Shown here piece by piece: positions 1 through 7,802 of a stretch of 32,846 nucleotides of DNA (the stretch's first letter is position 1; every line of letters starts with the position of its first letter). The position numbers were made by a program, and so were the translations under genes. The notes under the pieces were generated by a model. It saw only the letters and a list, made by a program, of their open reading frames with translations, was not told the origin of the DNA and made no database searches. Where the stretch lies: NCBI GenBank assembly GCA_913031525.1, contig CAJWGC010000001.1:1-32846 (forward strand), written 5' to 3'. The stretch is from an uncultured Acidimicrobiia bacterium (GTDB taxonomy: Bacteria > Actinomycetota > Acidimicrobiia > Spongiisociales > UBA5794).

Positions 1-833
1 TAGGATCAATTTCTTGTCTATCTGAAAAAGATTACATCATCACTCACTACAGAGATCATGGCCACGCTTTAGCAAGAGGAATAAACCCAAAAAACATTAT
101 GAGTGAACTAATGGGGAAGTCTGATGGAACAAGTGCTGGCAAAGGTGGATCGATGCACATCATCGATACCGACCTCGGCGTTTTAGGAGCCAACGGAATT
201 GTCGGCGGCGGCATCCCCATGGCTACTGGAGCCGCTCTCGCTGATGTAGTTCTCGGTCGTGATGGAGTCACTGTGTGTTTCTTTGGCGATGGAGCAGCCA
301 ATCAAGGCGTATTAATGGAGGCCCTCAACCTTTCAGCAATCTGGAGCCTGCCCGTGATCTTCTTATGCGAAGCGAACTTCTATACGGAATGGACGCCCAC
401 CACCGATATCACTGCCGGACGCATCTACGAACGAGGTAAGCCTTTCGGCGTTCCCTCTTACGAAGTCGACGGTAATGACGTCCTCGAGGTACGTCGAATC
501 GTTGGGGAAGCTGCGGAACGAGCCAGACAAGGAGAAGGACCAACCATCATCGAAGCCATCACTTACCGCCATTCCGGCCACAGCGAGGGCGAGTCGGCCT
601 TCTCTGGTTCCTACCGAGATGAGGACGAGATTGAGAGCTGGAAAGCACGTGATCCGATCATCATGTTTCGTAATCGTCTCGTAGAACAGTTCGGCGTCGC
701 ATTAGACGAAATCGATGAGATCGACGAACGAGAGCGAGCCCGGGTGGAAGATGCTGTGGAATTCGCCGAAGGGAGTCCGCTGCCGGATCCTGAGGAAGTG
801 CTTAACCACGTTTTCGTTGAGAAAGGTTCGTAG
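1..833 (+). CDS. 2-oxoacid dehydrogenase E1 component, alpha subunit (5' truncated)
   Basis: ThDP-binding alpha subunit of a pyruvate/acetoin-type 2-oxoacid dehydrogenase E1. The reading frame (frame 3) is open to the left edge, so the N-terminus is missing. The motif YRDHGHALARG, typical of E1 alpha, lies upstream of the first internal ATG at 99, which is therefore not the start. Other E1 alpha signatures follow: GKGGSMHI, the ThDP/Mg motif GDGAANQG, and CEANFY, where the second Asn and the Tyr are kept and the first Asn of the usual ENN is Ala. A late YRHSGHSEG phosphorylation-loop-like segment is also present. The stop lies 1 nt before the beta subunit, so the two form one operon. The substrate (pyruvate, acetoin or a branched 2-oxoacid) cannot be decided from sequence alone. 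Confidence 0.92.
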   Translation, partial: GSISCLSEKDYIITHYRDHGHALARGINPKNIMSELMGKSDGTSAGKGGSMHIIDTDLGVLGANGIVGGGIPMATGAALADVVLGRDGVTVCFFGDGAANQGVLMEALNLSAIWSLPVIFLCEANFYTEWTPTTDITAGRIYERGKPFGVPSYEVDGNDVLEVRRIVGEAAERARQGEGPTIIEAITYRHSGHSEGESAFSGSYRDEDEIESWKARDPIIMFRNRLVEQFGVALDEIDEIDERERARVEDAVEFAEGSPLPDPEEVLNHVFVEKGS

Positions 834-834
834 C

Positions 835-1824
835 GTGGCAAAGACCTTCTTTGTTGCAGCGATGAACCAGGCCCTCGCCATTGCCATGGAAGAAGACAGC
901 ACCGTGATTGCCCTAGGAGAGGACATCGACAGAAGCATCTTCGGTGTAACGAAAGGCCTCATCGACGTTCACGGACCAAACCGGATCCGGAAAACTCCTA
1001 TATCAGAGGCGACGTTTGTTGGAAGCGCGATCGGCGCGGCTGCATCAGGATTGCGCCCATTCGTGAACGTCATGTTCTCTAGCTTTTTCTATGTAGCAAT
1101 GGATCAAATCGCCAATCAGGCAGCCCGGCTCCGTTATATGTCAGGCGGGCAACTCCACCTGCCCATCGTCTATTTCGCCGGCACGGGTCTTGCTGGTTCG
1201 GCAGCAGCCCAACACTCGGAGAACCCGCACGCCATTCTTATGCAAACTGGGGGGCTTAAGGTCGTCATGCCTTCTACGCCACACGACGCTAAAGGATTGC
1301 TTCTGGCATCTATCCGAGACGACAACCCGGTGATTTTCTTAAGCGATCTCAGACTCTCTCGCCAACGTGCTGAAGTACCGGAAGAGCCTTTCGAAGTTCC
1401 CCTGGGAAAGGGTGATATCAAACGTAGTGGTAACGACGTCACAGTGGTAGCGCTGGGATCGATCATTCACACAGCGTTAGCAGCCGCGTCCAATCTTGAA
1501 AAAGAAGGCATTTCCGTAGAAATCGTCGATCCTCGTAGCCTCGTTCCGTTCGATTGGGAAACATTGGCTTTATCTGTGCATAAGACTGGCCGACTGGTTG
1601 TTGCGGATCCTGCTCGAAAACTGTGTGGCCTAGCCGCTGAGGTGATCGCTGGTGTTACCGAAAGATGCTGGAAGTCGCTGCGTTCGCAGCCGATCCGGCT
1701 CACTTGGCCAGACGTTCCCGTTCCGTTTAGCCCTACTCTGGAAGCAGCGCTCGATATAACAGCTACCGATATCGAACGGGCGATCCGAACCTCGATGGCG
1801 AGCGAAAATCCAGCAAACGGATGA
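835..1824 (+). CDS. 2-oxoacid dehydrogenase E1 component, beta subunit
   Basis: Transketolase-like beta subunit that pairs with the upstream alpha subunit to form the E1 heterotetramer for ThDP-dependent oxidative decarboxylation or acetoin cleavage. I place the start at GTG 835, preceded by GAGAAAGG and giving MAKTFFVAAMNQAL; the frame stays open upstream inside the alpha gene, but that part is out-of-frame shadow. Length 329 aa is normal. Conserved features are ALGEDI, the TPISEATFVGSAIGAA segment, AQHSENPH (with the conserved His), GGLKVVMPSTPHDAKGLL and NPVIFL. The usual H-x-LY segment after NPVIFL is divergent (SDLRLSR). A 19-nt gap with AAGGGG leads to the lipoyl protein. Confidence 0.93.
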   Translation: MAKTFFVAAMNQALAIAMEEDSTVIALGEDIDRSIFGVTKGLIDVHGPNRIRKTPISEATFVGSAIGAAASGLRPFVNVMFSSFFYVAMDQIANQAARLRYMSGGQLHLPIVYFAGTGLAGSAAAQHSENPHAILMQTGGLKVVMPSTPHDAKGLLLASIRDDNPVIFLSDLRLSRQRAEVPEEPFEVPLGKGDIKRSGNDVTVVALGSIIHTALAAASNLEKEGISVEIVDPRSLVPFDWETLALSVHKTGRLVVADPARKLCGLAAEVIAGVTERCWKSLRSQPIRLTWPDVPVPFSPTLEAALDITATDIERAIRTSMASENPANG

Positions 1825-1843
1825 CTGCAGTAAAGGGGAAACG

Positions 1844-2077
1844 ATGCAAGTAGTCCTGCCCAAATGGGGAGTCTCCATGCAAGATGCCATCTTGGTCCGA
1901 TGGCTGAAACAGGTTGGAGACACAGTGGAAAAAGGAGATCCGATCGCTGAGTTCGAAACTGACAAGGTCGAGGTCGAGCTCGAATCTCCTATGTCCGGCA
2001 GGGTAGAACGGCTGTTCTTCGAAGAAGACGACACTGTCGACGTGGGAGCAGTCGTCGCTGAAATCACGGAGACCTAA
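1844..2077 (+). CDS. Stand-alone lipoyl (biotinyl/lipoyl-like) carrier domain protein
   Basis: A 77-aa protein that is only a lipoyl domain: LPKWGVSMQDA at the N-terminus, then FETDKVEVE with the lipoylation Lys41, then SPMSGRV. A normal E2 subunit continues into a peripheral-subunit-binding domain and a large acyltransferase domain; here the stop follows immediately (AEITET) and the next gene is a ThDP enzyme, not an acyltransferase. The start ATG has a good AAGGGG site 7-8 nt upstream. The ETDK context favours lipoate over biotin. It probably accepts the acyl group from the adjacent E1; what then takes the group is unknown. It could instead work in trans with an E2 elsewhere in the genome. 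Confidence 0.88.
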   Translation: MQVVLPKWGVSMQDAILVRWLKQVGDTVEKGDPIAEFETDKVEVELESPMSGRVERLFFEEDDTVDVGAVVAEITET

Positions 2078-2080
2078 GCG

Positions 2081-3721
2081 ATGGCAGCATCGTACACGGG
2101 TGGAGATCTCGTCGTAGATTTACTAGCGGCAAAAGGAGTTGAGCGCATCTTTTCGGTCTCTGGCGGACCGATCAACGCGCTGTACCACGGAACCGTAGGT
2201 CGTCCCGTTCGCATCGTTCACACCCGCCACGAAGCCGCAGCGGCGTTTATGGCTGAAGGCACGGGAAGGGCCACGCGGATCCCAGGAGTATGCGCCGTAA
2301 CGCTCGGTCCTGCCATAACAAACACCGTCACAGCCGCTCTGGTCGGAACAAGAGCAGGGGTTCCATTTCTGATCATCGGCGGCCAAGCTCCGGTCGCTGT
2401 CCTCGATAAAGAGGCAATAATGTCGTTCGACCATCTTCCGATCATGGCCCCCGTCACGAAGTACGCAGCGAGAGTTTTAGATACGGACCGGATCGAAGAG
2501 TATGTGGAGACGGCATGGCGAATCATGCTGGCTGGACGACCAGGCCCGGCGTTCTTAGAAATACCGGTAGACATACTCGGAGGCCCTGCGCGCTCTCCCT
2601 CTATGGCCGATCGCGAAGATGCTGGATCAGGACCCGGGCTCAATCCAGACGATAACAAAGAGCTCTCTCGGATCATCGCTGCTTCGCGTCGACCATTCTT
2701 GATTGCGGGTGACGATGTGCACTGGTCTGATGCAGGAGCCGAACTTGCAGAAACCATTGATCACTTCAATGCACCGTTCTTTACGGCACGGCTGAGTCGA
2801 GGAGCCATCGATGAAAAAGACCCACGATGGGCTGGCGTCGGCTATCTCGGTGGCAACCCGGCATTGCGCGAGGCTATGGCTTCAGCTGACCTCGTAGTCC
2901 TCGTCGGCCATGATATGGAGGCTGGTCTAGGTTATGGCGATTTGATTTCGAAGAGTGCCACGATCGTCCACTGCCACCCAGATGCAGCAATCGTGGGCAG
3001 ATACCTTCGCCCAAACCTAGGCATCGTGGCAAGATCCGACATCGTACTGAGAGCAATAACTGCCGGGCCGTCACCAAAGAGAGATAGAGACTGGTGCGAT
3101 CGAATAGTCACCATGTGGAACGATGAATGGTCACGGATCGACGCCCTAGGCAACGAAGCAAACAATGGCATCCATCCCGCTCGACTGACCACGTTGCTTG
3201 AAGCGGCCGTTCCCGCCAATACGACCTTTGTCACTTCCCACGGCAACATCGATTTCTGGGCTGATGCAGCGCTACGCATATCACCGCCGGGCCGATACAT
3301 GCGCGCCGGCCAATCAGGTGCACTGGGAGCTGAGATACCGTTTGGAATCGCTGCCAAAATGGAAGATCCAAATCAAACAGTGATTGTCATCGTCGGAGAT
3401 GGTGGTTTTGGATTTCACGGGCTCGAGTTGGAGACCGCTATCCGATATGGAGTTCCACTGGTCATCGTCATCTATGACGATGCTAAATGGGGTGCAATCG
3501 CGCTGCCTCAAGGTCGTTCCTACGGAAATGAGGTCGAGATGGATCTACCACACCGTTCGTGGACCGAAGTAGCAGAAGCATTAGGAGGCTACGGCGAATA
3601 CGTGAGTAGCGAAGACCAGGTAGCACCCGCTTTGGAACGGGCACTCTCTTCTGGCCTACCTGCTGTCCTCCAAGTCCAAGTCCGAAGCGTTGAATCGCCC
3701 TACGTAAGGTTCCATTCCTGA
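2081..3721 (+). CDS. ThDP-dependent enzyme of the acetolactate synthase / benzoylformate decarboxylase superfamily
   Basis: A 546-aa three-domain ThDP enzyme. The N-terminal PYR domain has FSVSGGPINALY and HTRHEAAAAFMAEG with the cofactor-activating Glu. A central domain resembles the TPP-enzyme M domain. The C-terminal PP domain has the Mg/ThDP motif GDGGFGFHGLELETA, followed by IYDDAKWGAI where most relatives have NN or ND before the WG/YG. The AAKWG-like ending resembles poorly characterised TPP enzymes rather than biosynthetic IlvB, and no small regulatory subunit (IlvN) is nearby. The gene starts 3 nt after the lipoyl gene stop, so the four genes form one operon. It may make or cleave the acyloin or 2-oxoacid handled by the E1 pair; the substrate is unknown. 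Confidence 0.88.
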   Translation: MAASYTGGDLVVDLLAAKGVERIFSVSGGPINALYHGTVGRPVRIVHTRHEAAAAFMAEGTGRATRIPGVCAVTLGPAITNTVTAALVGTRAGVPFLIIGGQAPVAVLDKEAIMSFDHLPIMAPVTKYAARVLDTDRIEEYVETAWRIMLAGRPGPAFLEIPVDILGGPARSPSMADREDAGSGPGLNPDDNKELSRIIAASRRPFLIAGDDVHWSDAGAELAETIDHFNAPFFTARLSRGAIDEKDPRWAGVGYLGGNPALREAMASADLVVLVGHDMEAGLGYGDLISKSATIVHCHPDAAIVGRYLRPNLGIVARSDIVLRAITAGPSPKRDRDWCDRIVTMWNDEWSRIDALGNEANNGIHPARLTTLLEAAVPANTTFVTSHGNIDFWADAALRISPPGRYMRAGQSGALGAEIPFGIAAKMEDPNQTVIVIVGDGGFGFHGLELETAIRYGVPLVIVIYDDAKWGAIALPQGRSYGNEVEMDLPHRSWTEVAEALGGYGEYVSSEDQVAPALERALSSGLPAVLQVQVRSVESPYVRFHS

Positions 3722-3841
3722 CTTCTGCAGAAACAACCGTATTCGAAGTTACCGATCGATCGACATTGAGTATCGCGTTCTCATACGAGCCCGTACGTTT
3801 CTAAACAATACGAGTTTCCTGTTATCGATACGGTTCAGCGA

Positions 3842-4798
3842 TCAGACCAGGACCGGATTGATCGGATCAGTGCCTTCTAACACTCTCGCCACGTCTTCGA
3901 TCACAGACATCTGTGTCTTTCTTTGTGCCTCGAAAGTCCACCCTCCGATATGCGGAGTGAGCACGACATTGTCCATCTCGATCAAGGGGCTCTCATGCGA
4001 AAGCGGCTCTTCTTCAAAGACGTCTAACCCTGCACCAGCGATTTGCTTATCCCGTAAGGCATCAATAAGGGCCGCTTCGTCAATAACCGACCCCCTAGAA
4101 GTATTGATCAAAAACGCATCCGAAGACATGGCGGATAGCTGCTCTGCGCCGATGATGTGATGAGTCTCGGAGGTGAGTGGCGTATGCACCGATACGTAAT
4201 CGCTGGCTATCAAGATCTTGTCGAGATCCGCCGATAAAGCCCCGGTGTCGTTGATCTCATCATCAGACAGGTATGGATCATATGCGAAAGTAGTCATCCC
4301 AAAAGCGATAGCTCGCTTCGCAAGTTGGCGCCCGATCGCTCCGAATCCCACGATTCCAAGCGTGCGCCCAGCGAGACTCTGACCCATGAACATCTGAGGC
4401 GCAGACCAACGCCCGTTACGGACTGCCGCGTCTCCACGTATGACATTTCGGGCCAAGTTGAGAATCAGGGCGAAAGCATGATCAGCGACAGCGGCATCTT
4501 GGGCACCCGCCGCGTTCACTACGCACACTCCTCGGGCATTCGCAGCAGCCACGTCGACTTGGTCCATGCCAATACCAATCCTGCCGATCACTTTAAGTTT
4601 GCTCGAAGCTTCCAATACCTCATCCGATATAAGAAGAGTGGAGAGCTGAAACATCAGTGCAGATGCCTCACCGACGACTCTAGGTAGGTCCTGCTGGGCA
4701 AGTCCCTCTGTCACTTTTATAACGCCGACCTGTTCGAGACGTTGACGACCGTCAACTGAAAAAGCGATGTCATCTAAAAGAAGGATCTGTGGTGTCAT
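3842..4798 (-). CDS. D-2-hydroxyacid dehydrogenase (phosphoglycerate dehydrogenase-like)
   Basis: NAD-dependent D-isomer-specific 2-hydroxyacid dehydrogenase, 318 aa and one catalytic unit without the ACT/regulatory domain of full SerA. It shows the Rossmann motif LGIVGFGAIGRQ, the substrate/cofactor loop with catalytic Arg in LINTSRGSVIDE, Glu in LDVFEEEPL, and the catalytic His in TPHIGG. It is divergent from the amidohydrolase (start codons 93 bp apart) and convergent with the ThDP gene. No clear Shine-Dalgarno site precedes the ATG. It could interconvert a 2-oxoacid and a 2-hydroxyacid linked to the ThDP/E1 genes, but the substrate cannot be read from the sequence. Confidence 0.9.
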   Translation of the reverse strand: MTPQILLLDDIAFSVDGRQRLEQVGVIKVTEGLAQQDLPRVVGEASALMFQLSTLLISDEVLEASSKLKVIGRIGIGMDQVDVAAANARGVCVVNAAGAQDAAVADHAFALILNLARNVIRGDAAVRNGRWSAPQMFMGQSLAGRTLGIVGFGAIGRQLAKRAIAFGMTTFAYDPYLSDDEINDTGALSADLDKILIASDYVSVHTPLTSETHHIIGAEQLSAMSSDAFLINTSRGSVIDEAALIDALRDKQIAGAGLDVFEEEPLSHESPLIEMDNVVLTPHIGGWTFEAQRKTQMSVIEDVARVLEGTDPINPVLV

Positions 4799-4845
4799 CG
4801 AATTCGGTCGCTTACTCTAACGCTCGAAGAGGCTACGTCGCTGTA

Positions 4846-4858
4846 CAGGAAATTCCTG
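4846..4858. promoter_or_regulatory. Inverted repeat between divergent genes (possible operator)
   Basis: CAGGAA-A-TTCCTG is a perfect 6+1+6 palindrome between the D-2-hydroxyacid dehydrogenase start (4798, -) and the amidohydrolase start (4891, +). The position suits an operator for the divergent pair, but it is short and no regulator gene is nearby. Confidence 0.3.
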
Positions 4859-4880
4859 GAACAAAGCTGAAATACGCCTC

Positions 4881-4886
4881 GGAGGT
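4881..4886 (+). promoter_or_regulatory. Shine-Dalgarno site fixing the amidohydrolase start
   Basis: GGAGGT lies 4 nt before ATG 4891 and decides this start over the in-frame upstream ATG at 4789, which has no such site and whose extra 34 residues do not resemble the family. Confidence 0.75.
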
Positions 4887-4890
4887 ACTC

Positions 4891-6153
4891 ATGAAACGTA
4901 TCGATGCCGACATTCTCATCCCTGGTCAAGGCACTCCGGTGCCGAACGGTACCGTCATTATCGAAGGAACCTCGATCAGCTATGCAGGCCCTACCGCGGA
5001 GGCTCCATCTCTTCCACACATCGACAGCTACAGAGTGCCAACCGTGATGCCAGGTATGTGGGATTGCCACGCGCACTTCTTCGGAACAGAAGGTGCAGAC
5101 CTGACTTATTTGGCCACAACACCGACCCCTGTCAGCGCGGTCAGAGCAGCTCGCGATGCTCACACGTTGCTAATGGCCGGTTTCACTAGCGCCCGAGAAA
5201 TGGGAGGCATCGGGGTCTATCTCACTCGCCTTATCGAAGAAGGAACAATTGTAGGACCGAATATCTATGGAGCAGGGGGTGCACTCGGACCCACAGGAGG
5301 CCATAGCGACATCCATTGGATGCCGGAATCATGGCGCGATGACTTGGCAGCTTCTGGAAAGGGATGGGTCACTGTGTGCGATGGCGTGGAAGCGTGCATA
5401 AAAGCAGTGCGACAGCAGCTCCGCATCGGAGCGCAGATCATCAAGATCAACGCTACGGGGGGAACAATGAGCATGTTCGATAACCCAAACCATCGCCAGT
5501 TCAACGATGCAGAACTGCGAGCGATCGTCAACGAGGCAGCACTAGCTGAACTCGCGGTTGGTGCTCATTGCCACGGAGTATCCGGAATCGTGGCTGCCGC
5601 GAAAGCAGGTGTTACAACAATCGAACACAACAGCATGATGGACGAACCGACCGCGGAACTTCTACTCGAGATGGGAACCATGGTGGTACCCACTCGTCAT
5701 GCGGTGGATTTTATCCTCTCGCTTAAAGGACAGATACCGAACGAATTCTGGGAGGCGGAAGCCGCATTCGCGGAAAAGCATTGGCGATCACTCGAACTCG
5801 CCATAGAAGCTGGTATTCCAATAGCAGTAGGTGCAGATATTATGCAGAGCGGCGATCCGTGGGGCACAAACGGCAAGGAAGTTGCTACTTTCGTAGAAGC
5901 AGGGATGACTCACCTAGAAGCCATCGAGGCAGCTACCGCCAACGGACCACTCACCCTCGGACCTCGAGCCCCGCAATCTGGAATCCTCAAAGAAGGCTAT
6001 GACGCTGATGTGATAGCCATCGATACCAATCCGCTAAAAGACATCACGGCACTAGGAAACCCTCAGCGAGTCACGATGGTCTGGAAAGGTGGGAATCTCG
6101 TCAAGGAGCCCGAGCAGCACTCACCAGTTTTCCCTAGCATGGCACCAGCATGA
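4891..6153 (+). CDS. Metal-dependent amidohydrolase (imidazolonepropionase / prolidase-like family)
   Basis: A 420-aa member of the amidohydrolase superfamily, which hydrolyses amide or ester bonds with a binuclear metal centre. Visible metal ligands are HAH (His60 and His62), Lys185 in IIKINATGG (the usual carboxylated Lys), His226/His228 in GAHCHG, His246 in TIEHNS, and Asp316 in AVGADI. The N-terminal and C-terminal strands (ADILIPGQG..., YDADVIAIDTNPLKDI) form the typical beta-sandwich. It resembles Xaa-Pro dipeptidase or imidazolonepropionase-related hydrolases rather than a specific hut enzyme. Its stop overlaps the GMC gene start as ATGA, so the two are translationally coupled and probably serve one pathway. 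Confidence 0.88.
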   Translation: MKRIDADILIPGQGTPVPNGTVIIEGTSISYAGPTAEAPSLPHIDSYRVPTVMPGMWDCHAHFFGTEGADLTYLATTPTPVSAVRAARDAHTLLMAGFTSAREMGGIGVYLTRLIEEGTIVGPNIYGAGGALGPTGGHSDIHWMPESWRDDLAASGKGWVTVCDGVEACIKAVRQQLRIGAQIIKINATGGTMSMFDNPNHRQFNDAELRAIVNEAALAELAVGAHCHGVSGIVAAAKAGVTTIEHNSMMDEPTAELLLEMGTMVVPTRHAVDFILSLKGQIPNEFWEAEAAFAEKHWRSLELAIEAGIPIAVGADIMQSGDPWGTNGKEVATFVEAGMTHLEAIEAATANGPLTLGPRAPQSGILKEGYDADVIAIDTNPLKDITALGNPQRVTMVWKGGNLVKEPEQHSPVFPSMAPA

Positions 6154-7697
6154 CTCTCGCAGAGAGCAACCCCGACGTCATTGTGATCGGAGCTGGATCC
6201 GCGGGTGCGGTGGTTGCCGCCCGGTTGAGCGAAGATCCCTCTTGCAACGTGCTCCTGCTCGAAGCCGGAATGAACTTCTCCTCGGCAGAAACTCCCTGGA
6301 ATATACGTAGCCCTAATCCTGCCCACATCATCTCCGATCCGAATTATCACTGGCCAGGACTCGTTGCGCGTCGCACCACAGTTCAGGATCCATCGTTGTA
6401 TTGGCGTGGAAGAGGAGTAGGAGGAAGCTCCACAATCAACGGACAGATAGCCATTCAGGCGATGCTGGAAGACTACGACACATGGAATCTGAAGGGATGG
6501 TCTGGCGCTGATTTAACACCCGCGATAGCGCGAATGGAGACAGATCTCGACTTTGGTGTAGAGGATTTCCACGGAGATTCTGGACCGATCCCGATCTATA
6601 GAACACCGCAGAAAGAATGGGGTGCGGTAGATATCGCATTGCGAGATGCTGCGTTCTCGCTGGGTCACGTGTGGCATCCCGATCACAACGCGCCTGGATC
6701 TAGTGGAGTATCGACATACGCGATCAACAGCAGAGACGGGCAACGCGTATCGACCAACGACGCCTATCTTGAACCAGCTCGAGGCCGGTCCAACCTCACC
6801 ATCCGCGACAAGGCTCTTGTTGATCGCGTCATCATCAAAAACGGGAGAGTCACCGGAGTGCAAGCGATCGTCGACCAGAGCTACTCGGTGTTCACGGCAA
6901 ACGAAGTGATCCTATGCGCTGGAGTGATGCACAGCCCGGCCATCCTTCAACGATCGGGGATCGGACCATCTTCTCTCCTTACCTCGCTCGAGTTAGATAT
7001 CGTGGCCGATCTGCCGGTAGGGCATGGACTCCAAGATCATCCGACTATCTGGCTGATGTTGGATCTTAAGGAAGAGGCCAGAGCAACCTCGCCCGACACC
7101 CGCCATACCAACTGCTGCGTGCGATACGGATCGGGAGCTGCGAATAACGTGGCTAACGACACACTCATCCTATCCATGAATCTGAGCGGCTACAGCGATG
7201 AAGGATTTGAAACGGGAATCATTGAACTCTGTGTTATGGAGAGCGACTCTCGAGGAAGAGTACAAATAACCACACGAGACAGCAGAGTGGACCCTCAAGT
7301 GGACTTTCACATGCTATCCGACTATCGAGATCTGGACCGGCTGAGAGCAGGAGCGCGGCACCTCATGGAGCTATCTGATACCGATGCAGTCCGCTCCATC
7401 GCTACTGGCTCCAGACTTGGCCCTGTCGCCCTAGAAATAGACCCTGATTGGCCCGATGAGAAATTGGACCCTTGGTTGATGCAAACTTGCCTCGACGCTC
7501 AACATGCCTCGGGTACCTGCCGAATGGGCAAACCTGACGACTCATCTACGGTTGTGGATACATCGTGCCGAGTACTCGGTATCGACGGACTCCGGGTCAT
7601 TGACACTTCGATCATGCCAAAGATCCCACGAGCTAATACTCACCTGCCCACTGTCACTATCGCCGAACACGCGGCAGCTCTAATCACAACCGAATAA
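6150..7697 (+). CDS. GMC-family FAD-dependent oxidoreductase (choline/alcohol dehydrogenase-like)
   Basis: A 515-aa glucose-methanol-choline oxidoreductase that oxidises an alcohol using FAD. The N-terminal dinucleotide fold is VIVIGAGSAGAVVAARLSE; the FAD-covering signature is GRGVGGSSTINGQ; the second GMC signature is near GVMHSPAILQRSGIGP; the C-terminal catalytic region is QHASGTCRMG followed by NTHLPTVTIAEHAA. The second active-site residue appears to be His (NTH) where choline-oxidase-like members have Asn, giving a His-His pair as in glucose or aryl-alcohol oxidases; this is an alignment by eye. The 4-bp ATGA overlap with the amidohydrolase shows coupling. The alcohol substrate is unknown. 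Confidence 0.92.
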   Translation: MTLAESNPDVIVIGAGSAGAVVAARLSEDPSCNVLLLEAGMNFSSAETPWNIRSPNPAHIISDPNYHWPGLVARRTTVQDPSLYWRGRGVGGSSTINGQIAIQAMLEDYDTWNLKGWSGADLTPAIARMETDLDFGVEDFHGDSGPIPIYRTPQKEWGAVDIALRDAAFSLGHVWHPDHNAPGSSGVSTYAINSRDGQRVSTNDAYLEPARGRSNLTIRDKALVDRVIIKNGRVTGVQAIVDQSYSVFTANEVILCAGVMHSPAILQRSGIGPSSLLTSLELDIVADLPVGHGLQDHPTIWLMLDLKEEARATSPDTRHTNCCVRYGSGAANNVANDTLILSMNLSGYSDEGFETGIIELCVMESDSRGRVQITTRDSRVDPQVDFHMLSDYRDLDRLRAGARHLMELSDTDAVRSIATGSRLGPVALEIDPDWPDEKLDPWLMQTCLDAQHASGTCRMGKPDDSSTVVDTSCRVLGIDGLRVIDTSIMPKIPRANTHLPTVTIAEHAAALITTE

Positions 7698-7802
7698 CTC
7701 GTTACATCTGGCATCTATATTCGGACCACTCTTGTCACGAAAGAGATCGATCTGATAAGAACCAACGATCGCGGCTGACTTCTATGTCGCTGGTTGAAAC
7801 CC

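Noticed and set aside
99..833. E1 alpha starting at ATG 99
   Set aside because: Conserved E1 alpha sequence (YRDHGHALARG) continues upstream in frame to the window edge, so the gene is truncated, not started here.
7761..7796. Imperfect hairpin between the convergent GMC and dehydratase genes
   Set aside because: 9-bp stem with a mismatch, an 18-nt loop and no T-run; too weak to call a terminator.
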